From Zygnema cylindricum (Eukaryota; Streptophyta; Zygnematophyceae; Zygnematales; Zygnemataceae), in NCBI GenBank assembly GCA_037447655.1, contig JBBHKE010001884.1, positions 18,644 to 82,643 on the forward strand: 64,000 bases of DNA, read 5' to 3'. The position numbers and the translations under genes were made by a program. Each line of letters starts with the position of its first letter. Within the stretch, counting starts at the first letter, position 1. Of this stretch, positions 10,901-22,900 are shown one piece after another. Under the pieces are notes generated by a model, which was given only the letters and a program-made list of their open reading frames with translations, was not told where the DNA came from and made no database searches.

Positions 10901-13900
10901 GAAAATTCACTAGAGGCTTCATATACAAAAGGGAATTCTGTGATCCAATATTTTTTAGTGAGATTTGAATTTGTTATCGATCCTTTCATTTGGTATTGGA
11001 GTGGGTAGAGGGCCATTGTAGTGTCACCTTCACTCATGGGGGAAAAGAACAAAAAGAAGCCCATTTTCAATCTCTCTTCTTCCGCTGCCTTTGTCGCGAA
11101 TCTTTGCGATAATCTGCGGACTCTTGAGGATCCTCCCAAAAGAGGAAGAGTTCACCTTTCCTGGAGCCGCATTTGAGTCATCATTCCCCCACGGATTCAT
11201 TTGATCAAAATAGAGGTGTCGGTGGCTAGATGTCTCACAATCAATTGCGAGAGAATTTTGTGGATTCCATGCATCGGATCGATGAGAAGTTTTCTGCCGT
11301 GGATAGGAGGTTTGATGAACTAGCTCATGGTGAGCCGGATCTCGCTCCGGATGGAGGAGATTGAGATTCCAATGATGATGATGAGGGGGCGAAGAAAGGG
11401 AAAGATAAGAAGGGGAAACAAATGCTAGATGATGATTTCGATTTAGAGGAAGATAGTTAAGGAGTGGAGATGTTTCAAATGCCCGGCAAGACCTTTGTCT
11501 TCAATGGATCGAATTACCCTTCGTGGAAGAAGTACCTTCGAGCTCAATTTATTTTGAGGGGACTTTGGAAAGTTGTGAGATTTTGAGGGAACTTTGGAAT
11601 GTTGTGAATGGAGAGGAAAAAATTCTGGTTGAAGATGCAAAGGCTAGTCATTTGTGGAAGCGAAAGAATCACAAGGCCATTACCAGATTGATGCAAACGT
11701 GTTTGGTGTCTATGCATGACCATTTCCTCACGCATAGCACTGCACACGGATGCTAGAAGGCGCTGGAATCCCAATTCGAGAGGGGAATCCAATACAAGGG
11801 GCAATACATGTTCTCCGATTCATGCAATCACGGATGCTGGAAGGCGCTGGAATCCCAATTCGAGAGGGGAATCCAAAACAAGGGGCAATACATGTTCTCC
11901 GATTCATGCAATTCAAAACGAAATTTAATAAATCTACTGACTAGGCCGTGAAAAGGTTAAATATTATTGTGGAGCAGCTTCTTAACTATAGGAGAATTAT
12001 CAATGAGGAGGACAAAGTATCCGGATTTTTGAATGCATTACCGCATAAGTGTATCCACCTCAAGGAGATTTTACTCACGAGAAAGAATAATACTTACAAA
12101 TTTATTGTAAACTATTTGAAGTTGGCGGAGAGTAATCGTGTTAGTTCTTTGAAAGGCTCCTTAGACTTGAGATTGTTAAATGTGATTGCTCCCCAAATCG
12201 CGAATTTGAATTATTTCCAAGGAAGAGGGGGTGGAAAAGGAGGAAGATTGAGAGGTCGTAGAAAATGGCTTGACAGGGGTGGAAATCTGAAAGCTCGGTC
12301 TGTCCTGAATGACAATAACAATGTCTTGTGTTTTCGTTGCAAACGGCCTGACCATATTTTGGCTTCTTGTCCGGGAAAAGAAAGAGAATGCTTCAATTTT
12401 AGAAAATTAGGCCACACGAGCCAACAATGTTACTCTAAATTTAGTAGCAGAGGAGGAAGAGGCTGTCGCAATTTTGGTGGATGCAGCCGCCGGCGTCACA
12501 TTAGTCGTGGTTGTGGACGATATAGCGGCCATGGCGACAGCCATGGAAATTTCATCGACTTGGGAAATTTCGAAAGAGGCAAAGGTGAACAGACGTTCAC
12601 TTGTCTTTACCTCACAGTTCATTCACTAAGTGAATCGAATGACACACGCGAAAAAGAGTGGATAATTGACACGGGAGCGTCTCATCAGGTGTGTACGGAC
12701 GCTACACTTTTTTGATGACATGCGTTCACTTACCGCTTCAAAAGTTATTATGGTCTCAAGTGGACAAACTATTACGGTTGGTAGTGGATACTTTTCGATT
12801 GAATCTATCCACGGGGGATCTTCAAGGAACCGAATCGTTATCAGAGGCGCGTTTATTGAAAGTCCATAACATTTTGGACGGTTCAGTAAATTAACGAAGC
12901 GTTCCTCAAATTAACGTAGTCGCTTTAGGCGATTGAGCGATTGGAATATATTGCGCCCACGGCAAATTAATCGGCGAAGGTGAAGTCACAAGGTCTGTGC
13001 ACAGCCGACTTCTATGGAGTACTAAGGAAGAATGCTTACTCCACGGGCATTTTAAATCAAATCTCGGAATTAAAGGGAGATTTGACGTTATGACATCACC
13101 GGATGTGTCATACATCCGAGGGTAATTCGAGGAGAATCATAAAAACGGCATGCGTAAAGGGATTAGTTGCTACAAGCGAAAAAGTAAATGGATGCGATAG
13201 ATGTAGTGAAAAACGACAAAATCGGAAACCACATCCAAAGAAAGATGTGAAATTTCGGGCTCAACATTCTTTGGAGCTTGTCTATGTCAATTTTTGTGGA
13301 CAAATTAAGCCGGAGAGCATTAGAGGAAATCGATACATCATGGTAATCGTTAATGATTATGCGATTTTTTCGTGGGTAGGATAACTAATGAGGAAATCTG
13401 ATGCTATAAAAACTTTTATCGGGAGGCATTGCTGAAAGACAATGTGAACGGAAGTTGAAAGCCATTCATTCGGATAATGGAAGAGAGTTTATCACATTTG
13501 AGGGTATTGTAAGGAAAAAATAATTGCTTAAAAATTTACATCACCTTATTCTTCGTAATCGAATGGAGTAGCCAAAAAGAAGAATAAAGCTTTACAAAAA
13601 ATGGTGAGGGCGATAGTGCATTCAGTTGTTCAAAATATCACATTATGGGGAGATGTCAGCCTCACTGCCAATTGCATTTCTAATCAAAGGCTTACCACGT
13701 CTTCCGGTGACAAGACGCCAATTGAGTTACTTTATTGGCGAAAACTGACTTTCCATCATCTCCAAATTTTGGGATGTCGTGCTACGGTGTATGTGGATCA
13801 AGTGAAAAGGAAAGGGAAATTTGCAGTGAGTTGGCCCAGACTTTTCTTGGGCTATAGTACGAAAGGAAATCTTTACCGTGTATTTGATCCGGTTCGTCGC

Positions 13901-16900
13901 ATTGTGGAAGAATCTCGCAATGTTAATTTTCACGAAGATCTGAATTGGTTATTGAAAATCGGTAAAATTAAAGAAGAACTTGATTTCTATAAGGTGGACG
14001 ATGTTGCCAATTTCTCAAACATTGAGGATTTGGATTCGGATGAGGAGTCGGAATTATTAGCATCGTTAAGAAAGGGAAATCAAATGTTGATCCACGTTCG
14101 GAGAAATTAGACATTGATATCGATGTTTGAAGTAATGCAAGCCGAAATTCCAAAATTTCGACGGAAAGTCAAATATCTTGAGTTCAAAATCGAGTTTGGC
14201 AAATGTCAACAAATATGAGCAAAATGTGGAACAAATCTCGCTCTTAAGACGAAGTACTCGAAAGAATAGAGGAAGAAAATCGAATCGACTTTCTTATGAC
14301 AAAATTGGTGGAGATAATTCTTATTCCCATTATTTTGTTTCCAATGCTAAAGAGACGGAATTCCTTTTACAGAAAATAATGTGGGAGAATCTGGCCGGCA
14401 ATCCACAATCATACACCGAGGCCAGAAACTCGTGTGATTGGGAATCGAAGTGTACGCTGGCATGGGAGGAGTATTTGTGGAAAACCTGATATTTGAGGAG
14501 GAAGCATTATCGCAAGGGAAAAAAAAAATGACGCGAAATGGGTCTTCAAAACTAAAATTGGTGCATCGGGTGAAGCAGTTAAGTACAAGGCTAGGCTTGT
14601 ATTTAAAGGATTTCAGCAAAGAGAGGAGGTAAACTACACGGAGCCATATTCCCTTGTAAAATTGGACTCTCTAAGGATGATTATGGCGATTGCCGCCTTG
14701 AAAAAGCACGTTCATCAAATAGACGCCGAGACAATGTTTTTGAATGGAGACTTAGAAGAAGAGGTTTATATGAAAGTACTTGAGGGCGTGATGTCACGGG
14801 AAGGTACGGTAAGGCACCTTTGCAAATCACTCTACGGATTGAAGCTGGCGCCCCGCACTTGGTATCTACGCTTACATAAAGTCCTTTTGGACTTTGATTT
14901 CAAGCGTACAATTTCAGATTTTGGAATTTACGTACATGAAAAGACTAGGATTGTACTAAATTATATTTTCATCGAGCGTCAATGATTTCTTGATAACGTC
15001 ATATGTTTTTGAACGGATACGCAAATTGAAAGCATACATGTGTCAACATTTCAAAGATACAAATCTTGGCGAAGTAAAATACATCTTAGGGATTGAAATG
15101 ATTCGTCATGCGAACAGGGACATAAAGTTAATTCAGGCGCAATGTTGTGAGGAGGTCTTAACGCGGTTTTCTATGCTTGACTCAACCAATTTTAACGCCT
15201 ATGGACGCGAAAACGCAATTGTAAAAGTTAGAGGAAAAAGCGACGATTGATGTACCGTATTGCGAAGCCATTAGGAGTTTAATGAACTTAAGTGTTGGTA
15301 CACAGCTGGATATACGGGCGACAGTTTCAATTGTTAGTCAATATTGCCAAGCGCCCAAGAAATCGCATTAAGCCATCAAACGTATATTTCAATACTTGGC
15401 GGGTACTACAGATATTGGCCTCGTCTTCAAAACAGAAAGTGAATTGTTGGAGTGTGTCAGATATTGCGACGCCGATTAGGGCGGGGATTTCGTTTTGGGA
15501 AAATCCACGTCCGGATACTCATTTGTGTGTGGTGGAGCGACGATCTTGTGGTGTTCGCGTTTTCAACCAACTGTGGCACTATGTTTGACAGAGTTTGAGT
15601 ATCTGGCGTCGTGCCACGCGTGCCAGGCGTCTATATGGATAAAGGAAATGGTTTGTGAACTGGCATTTTCAATTGGATGTTTAAAAAAAGTTACAAATAG
15701 CATGAGTTCAATGGCTCTTGTGAAAAATATCGTTTTTCACAAACGCACTAAACATATAAGGATCCAATGGCATTTCGTACAAGATCTTGTAGCGGCCAAA
15801 GAAGTGGAATTTTTGTATGTATCGACACTTGAAAAAGCTGCCGATATGCTTACCAAGGCAGCGACGTTCGACGTAATTTTAAGAGGAAGATCTAACTTAG
15901 GGTTGTTGTGATGGAGACGATTCTTCAATGGAGAAGGGGAATGTTACGATTCATTGAAAGAATCGTAACCGCGCGGAATCAGCTCGATTTCGCAAGTGTA
16001 CTTTCTATAATGTATCGTGAAAGTACTTTCACTTACAATTTCGATAAGGTTCTATTATGTTTGTTTTGCAACATATTTGTCGTTTCGTTTCGTGCATATT
16101 TGTTCAAATCGCGCGTTTTTTTCAATTTTTCCGATCTTTACGTATTATTCGTGACTTTTGAAAAAATTGTAAAAAAACGCGATGTACTTCCTCTTCGGTA
16201 AACTGAACGGCCAATTGACGGAAACTGTACGGTTTTTTATGGAAATGTACGGAATATGACGAAAAGATACGCTGAACGTATTAGTACTTTCCGCCCGGTA
16301 ATCTGAAAAAAAAAATCACGGATAACGTACAGAATTTTATCGTTCATGTACGGACAATTTCGAAAATAGACGTTGCAGCATCACACTATTTGCGTGTGGG
16401 AAGTTTGAAATGTGTACAAACGCCTTCTTCATTTTTTTTTCAAAGAAGCCGCCATGAAAACTTGAAAGCAAACAGATTGTCTCAATATCCTAGGAGAGCG
16501 TTGTCCGTAACCAGTTGATGTAGATGTTCTGATACCTACATAGAGTGTGATAATTATTTAAATCATTACAATTTTTTATTGCTCATTTAACAAAAAACAC
16601 ACAAACTGCGTTACATGTTCAATTCAATTTTTTTTACATGTACGGAATTGTACGGACAAAAATTCATTAACAGTTTTTACTATTTTTTCAAATCGACCTC
16701 TCCGATTTCTACGTTGCGCGTTTAAATCGTGCGTAAAATGCGATTTGAACAACTATGGTTTTGCGTCTAGAATTTTCGTACGTCTAGTTTAGTACGATAC
16801 TACACCGCGAATTGTAATTAGAGTAATGAAAAGATTAGAGTACAAAAACTAAAAAAAAAAATTAGAGTAATTAACGCTAATTTATGTGATAGAGCTTTTT

Positions 16901-19900
16901 CAACTATGAAGTTCACTCTAATTTATTTAAGTACTCTAATTTGGCACGCTAATATCCTCTACTGTAAATAAGTATTCGTACAGAATTTGGCAAAACGTAC
17001 AGTTTATCGTCACTATGACGTTTGCACTACGCGGTTTGTTAAAACGCAGTTACATGATAACGGCCTGTATTAAATAATTATTTGTACTTTTTTGCTTAAT
17101 AAAGTACAATTTTGCACGGTCGGACACTGTCCGTACTCCACACTATTTGAAACGAACCTATACTAGAATTAAAAACGTTAATTAAACTTTACCTTAAATA
17201 GAATAATGAAAAAAATAGAATCGTTTGCTCTATTTCATGTTATAGAGTCGAAATTTCGAGCGACCGAATTAGAGCAACGATTCGCGGTGTACTTTAGTTT
17301 TGTCTAGTACTTTAGTTTCCACTTGTCGTTTTGCAATGTTTTGAGTCAATGAAAATTAGTGTTATAGTCTAATCTGCAGACAATAGCAGATTTCTAGAGG
17401 TTTCATGGCGGCGCACGCTCACATGTGCCGAGCCATGGCTAGTGTGTTATTTAGCTTTATGGGATTTGCACCTAAAATTCCACCCTATTCCCTGAAGAAA
17501 TTTTCTTAGTAGCAAAAGAAAATAAATGAATCTGGTGGCATGCTTGCAGAGATTTGTCCTACAATCGACTTGTTGGCTCTATACCAACATCTGTTGCCGA
17601 CATTCCATTTCTCTCTGAGCTGTGAGTTATTTCTATTGTGAATGTTTTGGACTTTGTTTGCTTAATGCGTCTAGCGTTGCTAGTTGACAACCCTTTTAAA
17701 ATTTTGCTTGGCTTTAGATCCGTTGTTCATCCTCGGAATAATACCTTGCCAATATAAAACCTGGAAATTCTCATATATTTTCTTATAGAACGTACTTGGT
17801 CTTCGACATCAGTATTTTAGACTGAAAAAGCAGATATAGGATGTATTTTTCGCGTAGGCTACAGAAAACTGGGTTTTAGTGTGACAACTTCGCCAATTGT
17901 ATACAAAAACGATGTTTCACCTTCCATTCCATTTTCAGAACTTTCCTATGAATATCAAAAAACTTAATAAACTTGGAAAAAGAGGCTAGAAAATTGACTC
18001 TATTAGAGAAGGAAATGAAAATGTGTGTGGCTAAGTTGTGAAATGTGACGAGGACTTGCGGTAGAATCCTGCAAAGGAAAAATCACATGTCGCACCTCGA
18101 CAAAGTTGGTCCATTTCCAAACTGGTCCACATTCTGCTAACTCGGTTGTCAGATGTAATAGAAAAATTTCAGCTTTTTTGGGACTTAACTAGAAATAATA
18201 TGAATTATCGGGTCAGTAATTATGGCTTTCTATTAGAAGTAAAAACCTGAAATTTTCCTTTGGTATACTACGTAATAAACAGGCGTATGAATATTGGTTA
18301 TGCTGATGCTACTTTTATACTCTCCTACCCTACCCTGTTTCTAAACTCAAACCTTTTTGTAACAAACGCTATGAAAATTTATTGATGGTTGCATTTGTAC
18401 TTCCTACGACACCTATTTTTGGCATTCGACTACAATGTATTTAACATGGGTAATAATAGGAGTAACAATGCCCAAAACTGGGAAAATATTCAATCTTTCT
18501 AAAACTAAGTTAGGGTTATCACCGTTCAATGGTGTTGTGCAGATATTTAAACGACAACCTTCTGAGTGGTCCACTCTTGCTTCAATTTGAAGTAGACGTT
18601 GGATGGTACGATTTTGAATGGATACTTAACTTCAAAAACAATTTTTTCTCTGGAAATCTTTCTCTCTTTGTCGGTAAAAGCATACTGGATGATTGTACTA
18701 TAATTTCTGGAAATTGTTTCGACTTAAATGCAACTCTTTTGCAAAATTGCACCCAAAGAACTCAGAGGCCCGACTCCGAATGTTCACAATTTTGCGACGC
18801 TCTTCAACCCATGGGAGCATGTGGAGGCCATGGCATCTGCCCCGGATTAAACGGCTCATGCATTTGCGAACCTGGATATGCAGTCGAATTTTTACCGAAC
18901 ACTTGCACTTTTGGTAGGCATTCTGGGTGTCCACCTATCCACACTCTACAAGTACTTTTAGCCTCTCATTTCTAACCCCACTTTTAACCCTTTCTTATGT
19001 CACGGAAATGTAAGCTCATGAACGTCCCAGTGGGAAGGGCAAGGTGCATGTGATGACTCCACATTGTAACAATACCATGGAGATTCTCGTGCAGTCTTCT
19101 TGTGCTTTATTTGTGTACAGTTGTCACAAAAAACAGGTGTATGAAAACCACCTTGTTTCGTAAACAAAACTGAAAATTTCGCCAAACCAAAATTTCAGAG
19201 ACCTGTTCAACCACATATGGCATGCATATTATAGAACCAGTGTTATAGCAGTGTAGTGGGTGTGAGACATTTAAGAGTTGAGAAAAACAATGGAGTCTGA
19301 GGGTAAAAATTGGTTTGAGGTTCAAGAAGGATTTTGAGGGCAATGGATTCTGGGTGTAAAAAATAGTTTGAGATCTAATAATGGTTTGAGTGGAAATAAT
19401 GGCTCTAAAATTAATCTGATATGCTCCAAGCTACGTCTATGCTTGGGGTTATTTATATAAAAAGAGTAACTTCCTTTTCGTTAACAGCAATCAGGGACGA
19501 GTTCTGAAAACTTTCCCGAAATATATATATACTGCTCTTCACTTTCCCAGCCCAACAGTATTGAACACAACCTAAAACCGAATGGAAGTGGTCAATGAGG
19601 CACTTATTATGCAGTGAAGAATTGTAGCTGCTAGGAGCGTGGGCTTTATCTTAACCCATAATATTAAGCTAAATATATTATATTAATATTAAGTAAATGA
19701 ATATGTTGTCTTTATACTTCTGTTATGTTGGAAGCATTACCTCGGTATTGTCATTCGTAAATTGATCATTGTTGAATTTGATTTCAGGTGTCCGTGGACG
19801 TGGGTTAACCACACCTCCTGAAGTGTTATCGCCAAAACTGAATAAGTTTTTCCGCTATGCTAGTGCCGGGTACATATCTTCTATGGACGAAAAGCCGTCA

Positions 19901-22900
19901 TGGCTTGTGGCAACTTCCTGGAATTGGTTAAAGCAGCGAGCAGTTCAAGGCGTTTATGACCAGTGGAACTGCAGTAAGTACCTTTTAGATGTTATACATT
20001 CTAGTAATTTCAATAAAAAAAAAAATCGTTTATCAGCAAATACACGTATTATCAAGGCATACATGTGTTAGCAATGAATGCACGTGTTACAAACATTGTC
20101 TACAATTCATTCGCCTGCATAGAACTGTTGGAGATGCGGATAATAATCCTGAATTTATTTAGAATAGTAAATCCTTCTCAAGGAAAATAATGTATCTGCT
20201 TGGTCTCCAGTAAAGGACAAGAGATAGTGCAAAAGTAATTTATCCACACACTTTCAAATTATTTTGTTTATATTTTTTTCGATAACCCTCCCCGCCCTTC
20301 CGTTCGTAAAGACGGTGCATCTTCAAATGCAACTGGCCAATATCTTTGTGGTTGAATAATTTTAATATTTCTTTGAATCTCCAGGTACATATCAAAATAT
20401 TTGTTTCTCACTGCAAGGGTCGCTATTGTAAAATCTGCTAATATTACCCAAAACTTCCAAGAATAAGCTGAAATAAAACAATAATTGTCATTGAAGTAAA
20501 ACTGAACAATTTGTGCATGATACCGGTCAATTTATGTTATTTGTTAAACATGAAATTCCAAGGTTGCAACAATGGTGGTCTGGTATATTAAAGATTTGGT
20601 ATTGAGACTTTCCAGTGTAAAGACTCAAATACCATCTCGAAAAAAGTTAATCATTGCAAGCCCAAACCTGATTAAAATCCTTTTCTGTATGTTCTTCAGA
20701 CACATGCTGGTTTGTCGCAGCTGCATCGGCAATAGAGAGTGCCTTTTACATTTCCAATGCTGGAAGAACCCCATTGCCTGCAATAGCGATGAATCAAACG
20801 CTCGAATGCTCAAAATTTAACTCAAACTGCAGCAGTGGAGGCTGGCCATCGACTGCGTTTGACTTTGCAACAGCCGATGGCCTCAGCCTATCTGCTAACT
20901 TTATCGGAACATCTAGTTGCACGATGACAAAGGTGAGGAACTTATGGGACATCATGACATTCTCTCTCCCTCACTCTCTCTCTGTCTGTCTCTCTTTCTC
21001 TCTCTCTCTCTCTCTCCTCCCCCCACTCCCCCCTCCCTCTCCCCCGCTTCTATAAAAATGCCTATTTGTCCATGTATGAAATTAGAATCGTGAAGTTGTT
21101 TTACCATTTATAGGCATTGATTTGTGGAAAATTGACTCCTTCCCATTGATTGATGGATTACGTGCAGGATAGCAAATTGTCCATTTTATCCTATGAGAGA
21201 ATCAAAATGAGTGGCTGGCTGGGCCTCTTACTCGCTCTACAGCAGCAGCCGGCAGTGGTGGCCATAGAAGCCAGCGCAGAGAGCTTTGTCAATTATAACC
21301 CTCTACTGGTGAGCACCTTCGCTTCTTTTCATTCTTTGGTCCTTCCCTCCTTCACCCTGAAATCACTTATGCCTTCGTCCTCTACCCCCTACCCCTCTGA
21401 TTAGCTTCTCTCATTTTGCCTCTTCCTCCTATCACCTCTTCATGATTGCTATAATTCAGAGTTTCCTCACACCTTTTTTTCCCTAATTATCATACCATAA
21501 CTTTCCTGTAGTATTGGACGCCCTTAGGAAATGGACCAAGTTTACAAATGAATGGGTTAAAAACTTTCATCTCTCATGTTTTGGTTGCCTGCAGATATTG
21601 AAATAACTAGGTACATGCTTACTAAAGGTATATTTTTAGTAAAACCATTCTTGGTGAAATTTGAGGACAAAATAAACTCACACAGGGCCCACCTTTTTTT
21701 TTTTTTGATAAAGGGTATTTACGATAATGAGACATGCTTTTCCAATGGAGTGAACCATGCGGTGGTGGTCGTCGGCTATGACTTGACGGCCGAAACGCCA
21801 TTTTGGCTGATTCGCAATTCGTGGGGACCACAATGGGGCGATAATGGCTATATGCGCATCAAAATCTCCGGCGGTTATGGAATATGTGGAATCAACACCC
21901 AGCCAGCCTTCATACCCATTATGAACATCAATGGTAAGCCCATTTTGCACCGTAACTTTTTTTGTATCGTTCACGTTTTTTGCTTGTATAAAGGAACCAC
22001 ACTTTATAGGGGAAATGTTCTCAAGTCACTGGTTTTCTTATGTTATGACATGTGTTTTGTCTCTATTTCATGTCACACCGGGTTTACAAAACATTGGTTG
22101 TATGATTCCTTGGATTACCTTTGCAGCCAGTGACCCTTGCAATTTGATGAGCTTTGCTCGAACACAACTTAAAGTGACTATCGGGCCTGGCATGATGAAT
22201 CCATGTGGCAACGGCATATGTATACCAAACAAAAGCAAGTACACATGCCAATGTATGGATAACTTTGTGGCAGTGAACAACACAGATGGAACAGCGACAT
22301 GTGCTCCAGGTAAAATATTTCCATACTTTTCTGTCGCTCTATTGCGCGTAAAAAAGAGGCTTTTAAAATATATCTTTTATAAGAGATTTTAGTTATCCAC
22401 TGTTTAGGTCCATTTAACGAAATAATATCCATTATAGGAAGATCTTCTTAGGTAAGATTCAGTATCAAAAGACGTCCTTCACATCATAAAATTGACAAGA
22501 CCTGGTATAACTCTAGATTTTCTGGTCGGAAAATTGTTTGGTTGGTGTATGGTTTGTTTCTTGTATGTTTGCATTGAGATTATCAAATTCTTCATTAGGC
22601 TGTAGTCTCTCAAAAACCTCTTGAAATTCCAAACATGGGCCCAACCTTTGAGCCCAATCCACCAGGTCACTGCAAAAATGGAAATAACTCACCATAACTT
22701 TTGGAACCACACCTAGAAATGTTTATAGCTTCTTTTAAAAATTGTAGATCTCCCACTAGAACGAAACACACAAATAACCTGTATCAAGTTACACTTTCTG
22801 ACTACGTTATGTGAACATTTTTACACAAGTTCTTTCGGTGAAACGCCTTATGCAAGCGGAAAGAAAGCTAATTTGACCTGTTTTCTGCAGTTTCCCCATG

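Larger units (their letters stand above)
9789..17455 (+). mobile_element. Ty1/copia LTR retrotransposon B (decayed, nested insertions)
   Basis: The 5' LTR (9789-10367) and the 3' LTR (from 15942) both start TGTTACGATTCATTGAAAG. A primer site, TTGGTATCAGAG, follows the 5' LTR, and gag, protease, integrase, RT and RNase H fragments follow in copia order. A purine tract, GGAGAAGGGGAA, precedes the 3' LTR. The 3' LTR is interrupted by two MITEs and stops near 17455, about 225 bp short of the LTR end. Numerous frameshifts show that the copy is old. It sits in an intron of the LRR/peptidase/LysM gene, in the same orientation as the gene. Confidence 0.92.
15942..17455 (+). repeat. 3' LTR of copia B, interrupted twice and truncated
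   Basis: LTR segments lie at 15942-16094, 16758-16802 and 17290-17455 and align with 5' LTR positions 9789 to about 10143. The intervening blocks are two unrelated inverted-repeat elements. After GAGCCATGG the match to the 5' LTR ends, and intron sequence resumes about 90 bp before the seventh LRR exon. Confidence 0.85.
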
